Shown here piece after piece: positions 1 through 7,211 of a stretch of 18,683 nucleotides of DNA. Origin of the DNA: CAYPYI01 sp964415085 (GTDB lineage: Bacteria > Bacillota > Clostridia > Tissierellales > Tissierellaceae); NCBI GenBank assembly GCA_964415085.1, contig CAYPYI010000024.1, positions 1 to 18,683 of the forward strand, read 5' to 3'. A program made the position numbers and the translations under genes. The notes under the pieces were generated by a model. It saw only the letters and a list, made by a program, of their open reading frames with translations. It was not told where the DNA came from and did not search any database. The first letter of the stretch is position 1, and each line of letters opens with the position of its first letter.

Positions 1-17
1 TTGTAGCGACTTTTATA

Positions 18-46
18 ACTATACAGACTTTTCATATGAATGTCAA
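18..46 (-). promoter_or_regulatory. Near-consensus sigma-A promoter firing off the left edge
   Basis: Read on the minus strand, a perfect -35 TTGACA (41-46) is followed by a 17-bp spacer and a -10 TATAGT (18-23). Transcription would begin near position 11 and leave the window, so the gene it serves is not visible. The spacer contains a perfect 10-bp palindrome, TTCATATGAA (31-40), which could be an operator or chance in AT-rich DNA. The strength of the match would suit a highly expressed unit, but that is inference. Confidence 0.65.
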
Positions 47-100
47 CAGTATTTTAAAAGTTTTTTTATTTTATTTTCTATTCATATATAAGGTGTGTAA

Positions 101-868
101 TTATACGTATCTTAATCCACCATCCACTATAATATATTGTCCATTAACATAGCTTGACTCATCTGATGATAGGAATAATATAGGTCCATTAAGCTCTCCC
201 TTTTTACCTGGTCTGCTCATTGGGTTTTGTGCATTATATAATCTTAAGAATTCTTCTGATTTAAACAGTGTATCTTGTGTCATTTCTGATTCAAATAGGC
301 CTGGTCCAACCGCATTTACTGTTATATTGTATTTTCCATAGTAAGTTGCCATACCCATAGTTAAACCTACTACAGCAGCTTTTGATGCGTTGTATGAATG
401 TCTTACAAATATATCTGTTTTATCACCAACAACTGCATTTATTGATGAAACATTTACTATTTTACCATATTTGTTTTCTTGCATATAAGGAATTACGTAC
501 TTACTCATTAAGTATATTCCTTTTACATTTGTATTAAAAGCAAGATCCCATTCATCTTCTGTTAAGTTTACTACATCACCTTTTATAGCTATTCCTGCAT
601 TGTTTAATAGAATGTCAATTTTACCAAATTTATCTACTACCTTCTCTATTGCTTCTTTAACACTTTCTTCGCTCGTAACATCACAAGCCACTGCTAGTAC
701 GTTGCCACCCATATCTGTTATTTCATTAGCAACACCTTCTAACTTCTCAACTCTTCTTGCTAACACTGCAACATCTGCACCTGCTTTTGCATATGCTCTT
801 GCTGCATCTGCTCCTAATCCTCCTGATGCTCCCGTTACAACTGCTACTTTTCCTTTTAAATCAAACAT
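101..868 (-). CDS. Short-chain dehydrogenase/reductase (SDR), substrate unknown
   Basis: Classical SDR of 255 residues, an NAD(P)-dependent oxidoreductase with a Rossmann fold. Visible motifs are the cofactor glycine motif TGASGGLG (12-19), NNAG (89-92), the structural Asn in FNTNVKG (111-117), the catalytic Ser at 141 or 142, and YNASK (Tyr159, Lys163). The Ser-to-Tyr distance is about 17 residues rather than the usual 13, so there is a small insertion beside the active site. The C-terminus NGQYIIVDGG is typical of FabG and gluconate 5-dehydrogenase-like enzymes, but the substrate cannot be read from sequence. I chose the ATG at 868 because AGGAGAG lies just upstream; an upstream TTG at 937 in the same frame has no ribosome binding site. 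The gene stands alone with its own promoter, separated from lysS by a terminator. No terminator was seen after its stop. Confidence 0.88.
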   Translation of the reverse strand: MFDLKGKVAVVTGASGGLGADAARAYAKAGADVAVLARRVEKLEGVANEITDMGGNVLAVACDVTSEESVKEAIEKVVDKFGKIDILLNNAGIAIKGDVVNLTEDEWDLAFNTNVKGIYLMSKYVIPYMQENKYGKIVNVSSINAVVGDKTDIFVRHSYNASKAAVVGLTMGMATYYGKYNITVNAVGPGLFESEMTQDTLFKSEEFLRLYNAQNPMSRPGKKGELNGPILFLSSDESSYVNGQYIIVDGGLRYV

Positions 869-977
869 GTTATCTCTCCTATCAATATAATTTTTACAAA
901 AAACAGGCCTATTTATAGGCATAATATCTATACCCAAAATTAGAGTATTTACTATACCTTTTTAAATCTTTGTGAAT

Positions 978-1006
978 ATTATAACAATTTATTCTTAGTA
1001 AGTCTA
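978..1006 (-). promoter_or_regulatory. Extended -10 promoter of the SDR gene
   Basis: On the minus strand a perfect TATAAT (978-983) is preceded by TGT, giving an extended -10 (TGnTATAAT). A 17-bp spacer separates it from TAGACT (1001-1006), a four-of-six -35. The predicted start near 971 gives a leader of about 100 nt. That leader holds a small hairpin, GCCTA/TAGGC (907-911 with 916-920). Confidence 0.55.
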
Positions 1007-1091
1007 ACTATAAATAAATCTTTTATTTGATAGCTTAATATCTGTTTGTAACTTATTACTATATAAAACTTTATCCTTTAAAAATCTTCAT

Positions 1092-1128
1092 AAAAAAACT
1101 GAGGTTAAATTATCTTCAACCTCAGTTT
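1092..1128 (-). terminator. Rho-independent terminator after lysS
   Basis: A perfect 11-bp stem (1096-1106 with 1118-1128, AAACTGAGGTT/AACCTCAGTTT) with an 11-nt loop is followed on the minus strand by a T run. It begins about 20 bp after the lysS stop and closes the greA-lysS unit. Confidence 0.88.
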
Positions 1129-1146
1129 ACTAATGTATATTATTAT

Positions 1147-3054
1147 TTAGTATATCTTTGATCCTGCTGGTATATTGCCATCTAACATGATTAGTCTTAA
1201 TGCTTCTTTACCATCATACTCATATATTGCAGATAAAAGCATACCTTGTGATGGTTCTCCCATCATTTTTCTTTCAGGTAGGTTTGTTATTGCAAGTAAT
1301 GTTTTTCCTACTAGCTCATCTGCAGTATAGTGATCTTTTATACCTGATAATATTATTCTATCTTCTCCTGTTCCATCATCTAATGTAAACTTTAATAGTT
1401 TCTTTGACTTTGGAATCTCTTCACAGTTTTTAACTTTTACAACTCTAAAGTCAGATTTAGAGAATTGTTCGAAGTCTACCATATCTTCAAAAAGTGGTTC
1501 AACTTTAACCTTAGACATGTCTATTTTTTCTACTTTAGTTTCAACTTCATCACACTCTATATCATTTGATACTCTATCACGATTTAAAGGTTTCATTGTT
1601 GGGAATAATAATACGTCCCTTATACTTGGTTGATTAGTAAGAAGAACAATAAGTCTATCCATTCCTATTCCTAATCCTCCTGTAGGTGGTAATCCTACTT
1701 CTATAGCATTGATAAAATCTTCATCCATTGGATGTGCTTCGCTATCTCCTAAAGCTTTTTGAGCTACCTGAGCTTCAAATCTTTCTCTTTGATCTATTGG
1801 ATCATTTAATTCTGAGAATGCATTTGCAATTTCCCAAGTATTCATAAATGCTTCAAATCTATTTGTTATTCTTGGATCTTCTTGATTTCTTTTAGCAAGT
1901 GGAGATACTTCTACAGGATGTCCTATTATAAATGTTGGTTGAATTAAATGTTGTTCACAGAATTCTTCAAACATTTCGGATATAATATGTCCTCTTGTCA
2001 TACCTTCTTTAATTTCAAGACCTTTTTCTTTTGCAACTTCTATTGCTTCTTCATCAGTATTTATAGTACTAAAATCTACTCCTGCATATTCTTTTATAGC
2101 ATCTTCCATTCCTAACCTTCTCCATGGTGGAGTTAAATCAATTTCAGTACCTTGGTAATTTATAACCATTGAACCTAAAGTTTCTTCAGCTACATATGAT
2201 ACTAAGTTTTCAGTAATTTCCATCATATCTTTATAGTCAGCATAAGCTTGGTATAATTCTATATTAGTAAACTCTGGATTATGTCTTGGACTCATTCCTT
2301 CATTTCTAAACATTCTACCCATTTCATATACCTTATCAAATCCACCAACTATTAATCTTTTTAAGTATAGTTCGTTTGCTATTCTAAGGTACATATCTAT
2401 GTCTAAAGAATTATGATGAGTAACAAATGGTCTTGCATTAGCTCCACCTGCAACTGTATTTAAAATAGGAGTTTCTACTTCTAAGAATCCTCTTTCATCC
2501 AAATATTCTCTTACTTTTTTTAATATTTTTGTTCTCAGTATGAATGTTTCCTTAACTTCTGGATTAACTATTAAATCTACATATCTTTGTCTATATCTTA
2601 AATCTTGATCTTTTAATCCATGGAATTTCTCAGGTAAAATTTGTAAAGATTTTGACATTATAACAAAATCTGTAGCTCTTATTGAAACTTCTCCAGCATT
2701 GGTTTTAAAAACTTCACCTTCTACTCCTATAATATCTCCTAAATCTAAATAATCTAAATCTTTATATTTATCTTCACCCAAAGTGTTAAATCTAGCAAAC
2801 ATTTGAATTCTACCGGATTCATCTTGTACGTCAATAAAGCTAACTTTACCGTGACCTCTTCTTGACATTACTCTACCTGCTATTTTAACTGTTTGATCTT
2901 CAAGTTCATCAAAATTTTCATGAATCTCTTTACTACTATGAGTAATATCATATTTTTCTACTTCAAAAGGATTTTTACCATCTTCAACCATCTTATTTAG
3001 TTTTTCCCTTCTCATAAGTAGCATTTCATTCAAATCTTGTTCGTGTTCAGACAT
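1147..3054 (-). CDS. lysS: Lysyl-tRNA synthetase, class II, with C-terminal tRNA-binding domain
   Basis: Charges tRNA-Lys with lysine using ATP in the cytoplasm. Residues about 55-145 form the N-terminal OB-fold anticodon-binding domain. The class II catalytic core spans about 150-490, with motif 2 around FRNEGMSPRHNPEF (249-262) and motif 3 GLGIGMDRL (460-468). Bacterial LysS usually ends shortly after the RDVLLFPTMKP segment (479-489), at about 490-510 residues; this protein has 635. The extra part, about 525-635, reads as a Trbp111/EMAPII-like OB-fold tRNA-binding domain: FSKSDFRVVKV, KSKKLLKFTLDDG, ILSGIKDHY and SQGMLLSA match the C-terminal domain of bacterial MetRS. The region 490-520 looks like an acidic, charged linker. 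The start ATG has GGAGGATG upstream, and the greA stop lies 18 bp before it, so the two are probably co-transcribed. The fusion presumably adds tRNA affinity or dimer contacts; that is inference. Confidence 0.97.
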   Translation of the reverse strand: MSEHEQDLNEMLLMRREKLNKMVEDGKNPFEVEKYDITHSSKEIHENFDELEDQTVKIAGRVMSRRGHGKVSFIDVQDESGRIQMFARFNTLGEDKYKDLDYLDLGDIIGVEGEVFKTNAGEVSIRATDFVIMSKSLQILPEKFHGLKDQDLRYRQRYVDLIVNPEVKETFILRTKILKKVREYLDERGFLEVETPILNTVAGGANARPFVTHHNSLDIDMYLRIANELYLKRLIVGGFDKVYEMGRMFRNEGMSPRHNPEFTNIELYQAYADYKDMMEITENLVSYVAEETLGSMVINYQGTEIDLTPPWRRLGMEDAIKEYAGVDFSTINTDEEAIEVAKEKGLEIKEGMTRGHIISEMFEEFCEQHLIQPTFIIGHPVEVSPLAKRNQEDPRITNRFEAFMNTWEIANAFSELNDPIDQRERFEAQVAQKALGDSEAHPMDEDFINAIEVGLPPTGGLGIGMDRLIVLLTNQPSIRDVLLFPTMKPLNRDRVSNDIECDEVETKVEKIDMSKVKVEPLFEDMVDFEQFSKSDFRVVKVKNCEEIPKSKKLLKFTLDDGTGEDRIILSGIKDHYTADELVGKTLLAITNLPERKMMGEPSQGMLLSAIYEYDGKEALRLIMLDGNIPAGSKIY

Positions 3055-3072
3055 TAATTACATCCTCCATTC

Positions 3073-3549
3073 TTACATTTCTATATCTAAAATTTCATAT
3101 TTAACAATTCCATCCGGAACCTTAACTTCTACTATATCACCTTTTTTTCTATCTATCAAAGTAGATCCTAATGGTGATACATTTGAGATTCTTCCTTCAT
3201 ATGGATCTGCTTCTGCTGATCCTACTATAGAGTATGTCATTTTTTCATCATACTCTAAGTCTAATACAACTACTTTTGATCCAATACTTACCTTTTCTGT
3301 TGATAGATCTTTTTCATCAATTATTCTAGCGTTACTAATTGTATTTTCTATCTTTGCAATCTTTTCTTCTAGTTGCGCTTGTTCGTTTTTAGCTTGGTCG
3401 TACTCAGAGTTTTCACTTATATCTCCAAAGCTTAGGGCCTCTTTAATTCTAGATGCAACCTCTTTTCTTTTAACTGATCTTAGTAAATCTAACTCTTTTT
3501 CTAACTCTTCTAATCCCTTTGCAGTTAAGAACTCATGGTTATCTAACAT
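3073..3549 (-). CDS. greA: Transcription elongation factor GreA
   Basis: Binds the secondary channel of RNA polymerase and stimulates cleavage of backtracked RNA, rescuing stalled complexes. The 158-residue product equals the usual family length. The N-terminal coiled-coil (about 1-80) carries the tip motif FGDISENSEY (41-50), whose acidic residues Asp43 and Glu46 correspond to the pair that positions the catalytic metal in E. coli GreA. The C-terminal FKBP-like domain (about 85-158) contains SPLGSTLIDRKKGD. The frame stays open upstream to 3660, but that extension would run through the -10 and -35 of a strong promoter. The ATG at 3549 has AGGAAGAG upstream and gives the expected length, so it is the start. 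It is the first gene of a greA-lysS unit. Confidence 0.96.
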   Translation of the reverse strand: MLDNHEFLTAKGLEELEKELDLLRSVKRKEVASRIKEALSFGDISENSEYDQAKNEQAQLEEKIAKIENTISNARIIDEKDLSTEKVSIGSKVVVLDLEYDEKMTYSIVGSAEADPYEGRISNVSPLGSTLIDRKKGDIVEVKVPDGIVKYEILDIEM

Positions 3550-3615
3550 ATTTTCTCTTCCTTTCAAATTCATATTGTTCATATAAAAAATTACCAGACT
3601 TAATATATGGGAAAC

Positions 3616-3644
3616 ATTATAATCATTCACCCCTTTAAAGTCAA
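3616..3644 (-). promoter_or_regulatory. Sigma-A promoter of greA-lysS
   Basis: Minus-strand TTGACT (3639-3644), a 17-bp spacer and a perfect TATAAT (3616-3621) lie in the dusB-greA gap. The start would be near 3609, about 60 nt upstream of the greA ATG. No terminator was seen between dusB and this promoter, so some read-through from dusB is likely. Confidence 0.8.
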
Positions 3645-3686
3645 GTAATATATGATACATTGTAATTACCCACTTAACACTATACT

Positions 3687-4661
3687 CTAAACACTTTGAA
3701 TATAGTTCCTATAAGACATTAAAGCATTTAGTACTTCCTCTTTACTATTTAATGCATTAATTTGATCTTTCATTCTGTTGGATTCAGGCATTCCTTTAAG
3801 ATACCAACTTATATGCTTTCTCATTTCTCGAACGCCTATTTTTTCACCTTTATCATTACATATTAACTCTAAATGCATTATTGCCATATCTATTATTTCT
3901 AAATAACTTGGATTAAATGGTTCATTTCCTTCTAAAAGGTCAATTATTCCTTTAAATATAAAGGGATTTCCCATAGCACCACGTCCTATTGCAACTCCAT
4001 CGCATAATGTATATTCTAACATATTTATTGCATCTTGAGGTTTAAATATATCTCCATTGCCTATTACAGGAATTTTAACTTGTTCTTTTACATATTTTAT
4101 ATAGTCCCAATCAGCCTTACCACTATAGAACATCTCTTTAGTTCTTGCATGAATAGTTACAGCACTAGCTCCTTCATATTCAGCTATCTTAGCAATTTCC
4201 ACACCATTTAAGTTTTTATCATCCCAACCCATTCTAGTTTTTATTGTTACAGGTTTTTTTGATGCATTAACTACCTTATATATAATTTCTTTTACTAAGT
4301 CAGGATCTTTCATTAGTGCACTTCCATCATTGTTTTTTACAATTTTTGGTGCTGGACACCCCATATTAATATCAATAATATCTATGTCGGATCTATTGTT
4401 TATATTATCTTTTACAACACTGGCCATAATATCTGGATCTGAACCAAATATTTGAACAGCAACTGGTTTTTCAATATCACTAATATCCATAAGTGTATCT
4501 GTTTTTTTATCATTGTAATACAGGCCTTTTGCACTGACCATTTCTGTTACAACTAATCCTGCTCCCATTTTTTTGGCTAAAGTTCTATATGTCTTATCTG
4601 TAATGCCTGCCATTGGTGCTAAAACTATATTATTGTCTAAAGTAACATTTCCTATTTTCAA
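3687..4661 (-). CDS. dusB: tRNA-dihydrouridine synthase, DusB type
   Basis: FMN-dependent enzyme that reduces specific uridines in the tRNA D-loop to dihydrouridine with NADPH. The TIM-barrel domain starts with LAPMAGITDKTYR (14-26). The catalytic cysteine is Cys102 in NMGCPAPKI. TIKTRMGW, IGNGDI and DGVAIGRGAMGNPF are the usual phosphate- and FMN-binding segments. The C-terminal part, including REMRKHISWYLKG, forms the helical tRNA-recognition domain. The 324 residues are normal for the family. The start is TTG, supported by a strong GAGGTGAT three bases upstream; no better ATG exists near it. The coaX stop lies 37 bp upstream, and a hairpin with a GAGA loop sits between the two genes. A dusB gene beside coaX, greA and lysS is common in Firmicutes. 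Confidence 0.95.
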   Translation of the reverse strand: MKIGNVTLDNNIVLAPMAGITDKTYRTLAKKMGAGLVVTEMVSAKGLYYNDKKTDTLMDISDIEKPVAVQIFGSDPDIMASVVKDNINNRSDIDIIDINMGCPAPKIVKNNDGSALMKDPDLVKEIIYKVVNASKKPVTIKTRMGWDDKNLNGVEIAKIAEYEGASAVTIHARTKEMFYSGKADWDYIKYVKEQVKIPVIGNGDIFKPQDAINMLEYTLCDGVAIGRGAMGNPFIFKGIIDLLEGNEPFNPSYLEIIDMAIMHLELICNDKGEKIGVREMRKHISWYLKGMPESNRMKDQINALNSKEEVLNALMSYRNYIQSV

Positions 4662-4680
4662 TTTATCACCTCAATATTAA

Positions 4681-4704
4681 AGGTAAGTGGTCTCCCACTT
4701 ACCT
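4681..4704 (-). terminator. Hairpin overlapping the coaX stop codon, possible weak terminator
   Basis: A perfect 10-bp stem (4681-4690 with 4695-4704) is capped on the minus strand by a GAGA loop, which fits the GNRA tetraloop pattern. It is followed by TTTAATATT, a poor U tract. The coaX TAA (4699-4701) is inside the stem, and the dusB TTG follows about 20 bp later. It may act as a partial terminator, an mRNA 3'-end stabiliser or a processing site. Confidence 0.5.
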
Positions 4705-5475
4705 ATTTCTACTATAGATTATTCTTAGTCCTATTAAAGTAAGAAGTTGATTTACTTCTTCTATATATTTACTATCTTTAGAAATAAATTCAGCAAATCC
4801 TCCTGTTGCTACTACTTTTACTTTTTTATCTTTCTTAGGATTTAATTCTTCTATCATTTTTTCTATAATATAATCAACTAAACCCACATATCCAAAAGAT
4901 ATACCAGCTTGAATACTGTTAACAGTATTTTTACCAATTATACTTTTTGGTTTTGATATTTCAACTCTAGGAAGCTTTGCAGTTCTTGTAAATAAGGCTT
5001 CTGATGAAATTTTAACCCCAGGAGTAATTGCTCCTCCTAAGTATTCTCCATCTTCAGATATAGCATCAAAAGTTATTGCCGTTCCAAAATCTACTACGAT
5101 TAATGGACCACCATATATTTCATATCCAGCAACACCATTTACTATTCTGTCTGCCCCTACTTCTTTAGGATTATCATATTTAATATTCATTCCTGTTTTT
5201 ACTCCAGGACCTATTACTACTGGATCTATATTATAATATTTTTTAAACATATTTGGTAATATATTTATAAGATTTGGTACAACAGAAGATATTATTACAT
5301 CTTCTATATCATCGCTACTTAATTTATTAAAGCTAAGTAGTTGTTCAAATAACATTGCATATTCATCTGCTGTTCTGTTCTTGTCAGTAGCTACTCTCCA
5401 GTTATGAAGTAACTCTTCTTTTTCATATATACCAAAAACTATATTAGTATTCCCAACATCTATTACAAATAGCAT
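4699..5475 (-). CDS. coaX: Type III pantothenate kinase
   Basis: Phosphorylates pantothenate to 4'-phosphopantothenate, the first step of CoA synthesis. Type III enzymes belong to the ASKHA fold, need a monovalent cation and are not feedback-inhibited by CoA. Visible motifs are the phosphate loop DVGNTN (6-11), GADR (107-110) with the likely catalytic Asp109, VVDFGTAITFD (127-137) and GGAITPG (147-153). The length of 258 is typical. The chosen ATG at 5475 has AAGGTGAT upstream and lies 4 bp after the stop of the ECF transporter gene. An in-frame ATG at 5496 would overlap that gene and lacks a better binding site. Its position directly after an uptake gene supports a pantothenate salvage operon. 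Confidence 0.96.
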   Translation of the reverse strand: MLFVIDVGNTNIVFGIYEKEELLHNWRVATDKNRTADEYAMLFEQLLSFNKLSSDDIEDVIISSVVPNLINILPNMFKKYYNIDPVVIGPGVKTGMNIKYDNPKEVGADRIVNGVAGYEIYGGPLIVVDFGTAITFDAISEDGEYLGGAITPGVKISSEALFTRTAKLPRVEISKPKSIIGKNTVNSIQAGISFGYVGLVDYIIEKMIEELNPKKDKKVKVVATGGFAEFISKDSKYIEEVNQLLTLIGLRIIYSRNR

Positions 5476-5479
5476 TTTA

Positions 5480-6061
5480 TCACCTTCTGTTTTCATATCT
5501 AACCGCCTTTACAACCGCCGTCACTATTAGACCAGCCATAAGAGCTTCTGGTATACCATTGGTAAAACCAACTGCTACTATAGCCTTTTTAGCGTTATTT
5601 ACACTTATTCCCAGTGTAGATGCATACTTTTGTCCGTGGAAAATATATATGCTTCCCAAAACTCCAAAAGTATTTGTTAAACTTGCTATTATACTTGTAA
5701 TGAATATAGATATCTTATCATTTTTTATTACTTTTTTAAAGACAATATATCCATATGCTGAAACAAGGCCAATTAAAACTCTTGGTAATATTGCTACCAA
5801 AGGGTTGTAAAAAACAAATGATATAGGCGTAGGTCTTGTTACTGCTTGAACCATGCTAAAAAGTCCAAAAATCAAACCTACCATAGCTCCTACAAAAGGC
5901 CCTTCTATAATGCCTCCTACTATTACAGGTATATGCATTGTTGTTGCTTTTACAGCTCCAATAGGAATAAATCCTAAAGGTGTAAGTCCTAGTACTACAC
6001 TTACGGCACTTAAAACCGCAATTACAGTAATATTTCTTACCTTTACTTTACTATTATTCAT
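5480..6061 (-). CDS. ECF transporter S component, probably pantothenate (PanT-like)
   Basis: Small hydrophobic protein of 193 residues with about five or six membrane helices, a charged N-terminus and a charged C-terminus. It resembles the substrate-binding S subunit of energy-coupling-factor vitamin transporters: an early helix with AVLSAVSVVLGLTPLG, then a loop with MHIPVIVGGIIEGP and the segment VGLIFGLFSMV. The energising A and T subunits are not in the window and are probably encoded elsewhere and shared. Substrate is inferred from context: the pantothenate kinase gene begins 4 bp after its stop. The ATG at 6067 would lie 1 bp from GGAGG, too close, whereas the ATG at 6061 lies 7 bp away and is the likely start. 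It has its own promoter and a leader of about 95 nt that may fold. Confidence 0.85.
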   Translation of the reverse strand: MNNSKVKVRNITVIAVLSAVSVVLGLTPLGFIPIGAVKATTMHIPVIVGGIIEGPFVGAMVGLIFGLFSMVQAVTRPTPISFVFYNPLVAILPRVLIGLVSAYGYIVFKKVIKNDKISIFITSIIASLTNTFGVLGSIYIFHGQKYASTLGISVNNAKKAIVAVGFTNGIPEALMAGLIVTAVVKAVRYENRR

Positions 6062-6156
6062 TTTCATGCCTCCGATCTAGTTCTTATAAAGATACCAGTC
6101 AATTTTTATTATATTTTTAAGTATCAGAAAGTCTAGTTCATTAGATACTAGCTCCC
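6062..6156 (-). promoter_or_regulatory. 5' leader of the ECF-coaX unit with competing pairings
   Basis: Reading the minus strand, AGTATC (6144-6149) can pair with GATACT (6120-6125), which can instead pair with GGTATC (6091-6096) using one G-U pair. CTAGT (6147-6151) can pair with ACTAG at 6133-6137 or at 6077-6081; the latter lies just before the GGAGG site (6069-6073). The octamer GAACTAGA occurs twice. This could be a regulatory fold, but segments are short and the region is AT-rich. It matches no riboswitch class I recognise. Confidence 0.3.
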
Positions 6157-6162
6157 TTAGCT

Positions 6163-6191
6163 ATTATATTTAATGCAATGTATTAAGTCAA
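6163..6191 (-). promoter_or_regulatory. Sigma-A promoter of the ECF-coaX-dusB unit
   Basis: Minus-strand TTGACT (6186-6191), a 17-bp spacer and a perfect TATAAT (6163-6168) lie just after the stop of the P1 peptidase gene. The predicted start is near 6156. Confidence 0.8.
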
Positions 6192-6199
6192 GAAACAAA

Positions 6200-7159
6200 C
6201 TAATAAATATCACTATAGGATGGTATTTCAGCATATCTACTACTATTTAATATAGCATTTGTTATTGCCATGCTCATAACTTCAGATGCTAATGTTCCTA
6301 AAAGATCTAAATTTGCTTCTATCTTATTTGTAGAGCATGCGAAGATAGTATCTCCATCTAATGATGTGTGTATAGGGTTTATACTTCTTGCATATCCATT
6401 ATGGCTCATCTCAGCAATTTTATTTGCTTGGGCTTTATTTAATTTTGCATTAGTTGCAACTATACCTATAGTAGTGTTTCTATTTTTAAGCTCATCTTCT
6501 AGGTACCCATTTTTTAATATCTCAACTGATGAGTACAATTTTTTATTTTTCCTATCATATGGACCTGTTAGTTGTTTCATTGTTTTATAATCATACACAT
6601 CCCCTACACAATTAACACTAACCATAGCACTTACAACTAAGTCACCAACTTTTATACTAGCACTACCTAGCCCACCCTTTACAAGATAATCTTCTCCCAT
6701 TAGTTTACTTACAGTTGCGCCTGTTCCACAGCCAATATTACCTTGTCTATTTTCTTCTATACTTGCATTTTTAGCTGCCTTATATCCCATTTGAAAATCA
6801 GGTCTTACGAAAGCGTCTCCTATTTGAAGGTCAAAAATAACTGCTGCTGGAACTATAGGAACCTTTGTAACTTTAACATCAAAACCTATATCATTTTCTT
6901 CTAAATATTTCATTACTCCTCCTGCTGCATCAAGTCCAAATGCAGATCCTCCTGAGAGTAAAATACCATGAACCTTATCTATGGTTTTTTTGTCTTCAAA
7001 TATATTGGTTTCTCTTGTTCCTGGAGCTGAACCTCTAACATCTATACCACAAGTTGCTGAATCATCAAATAAGACAACACTACATCCTGTCATAGCATCA
7101 AAATCCGATTCATGTCCTACTTTAATACCCTCTACATCTGTTAAATATCCACTATACAT
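6200..7159 (-). CDS. P1 family peptidase (DmpA/NylC superfamily, S58)
   Basis: Product of 319 residues from the family that includes DmpA and BapA aminopeptidases and the nylon-oligomer hydrolase NylC, which mature by cutting themselves to expose an N-terminal nucleophile. Family segments visible are LTDVEGIKVGH near the start, GILLSGGSAFGLDAAGG (65-81), NIGCGTGATVSK (141-152) and NTTIGIVATNA (228-238). By analogy the chain would be cut between Asn228 and Thr229, freeing Thr229. GYARSINPIHTSLDGDTIF (255-273) is also typical. No signal peptide is seen, so it is probably cytoplasmic. The start ATG has AGGAGGG upstream. The ftsH terminator ends about 20 bp before the start, and I see no promoter in between, so expression may rely on read-through. 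Substrate is unknown; some relatives act on beta-alanyl amides, of interest beside pantothenate genes. Confidence 0.9.
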   Translation of the reverse strand: MYSGYLTDVEGIKVGHESDFDAMTGCSVVLFDDSATCGIDVRGSAPGTRETNIFEDKKTIDKVHGILLSGGSAFGLDAAGGVMKYLEENDIGFDVKVTKVPIVPAAVIFDLQIGDAFVRPDFQMGYKAAKNASIEENRQGNIGCGTGATVSKLMGEDYLVKGGLGSASIKVGDLVVSAMVSVNCVGDVYDYKTMKQLTGPYDRKNKKLYSSVEILKNGYLEDELKNRNTTIGIVATNAKLNKAQANKIAEMSHNGYARSINPIHTSLDGDTIFACSTNKIEANLDLLGTLASEVMSMAITNAILNSSRYAEIPSYSDIY

Positions 7160-7174
7160 AAAGTCCCTCCTAAT

Positions 7175-7208
7175 AAAAAAATCTAGGCAATATAATTCGC
7201 CTAGATTT
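7175..7208 (-). terminator. Rho-independent terminator after ftsH
   Basis: A perfect 10-bp stem (7179-7188 with 7199-7208, AAATCTAGGC/GCCTAGATTT) and a 10-nt loop are followed on the minus strand by a T run. It begins directly after the ftsH stop and ends about 15 bp before the start codon of the P1 peptidase gene, immediately ahead of its ribosome binding site. Confidence 0.85.
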
Positions 7209-7211
7209 ATC

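Noticed and set aside
869..937. In-frame N-terminal extension of the SDR starting at TTG 937
   Set aside because: It has no ribosome binding site, while AGGAGAG sits correctly before the ATG at 868; the extension precedes the Rossmann fold and resembles no signal or domain.
3550..3660. In-frame 37-residue N-terminal extension of GreA
   Set aside because: It would run through a near-consensus promoter, lacks a ribosome binding site and would make the protein longer than the family norm of 158.
3055..3686. T-box or lysine riboswitch ahead of greA-lysS
   Set aside because: The leader before greA is only about 60 nt and the greA-lysS gap is 18 bp; neither holds a T-box sequence nor a long structured element.
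5559..6590. Several open frames on the plus strand opposite the ECF, P1 peptidase and ftsH genes
   Set aside because: They lie opposite convincing minus-strand genes, have low-complexity translations without recognisable domains and no plausible ribosome binding sites.
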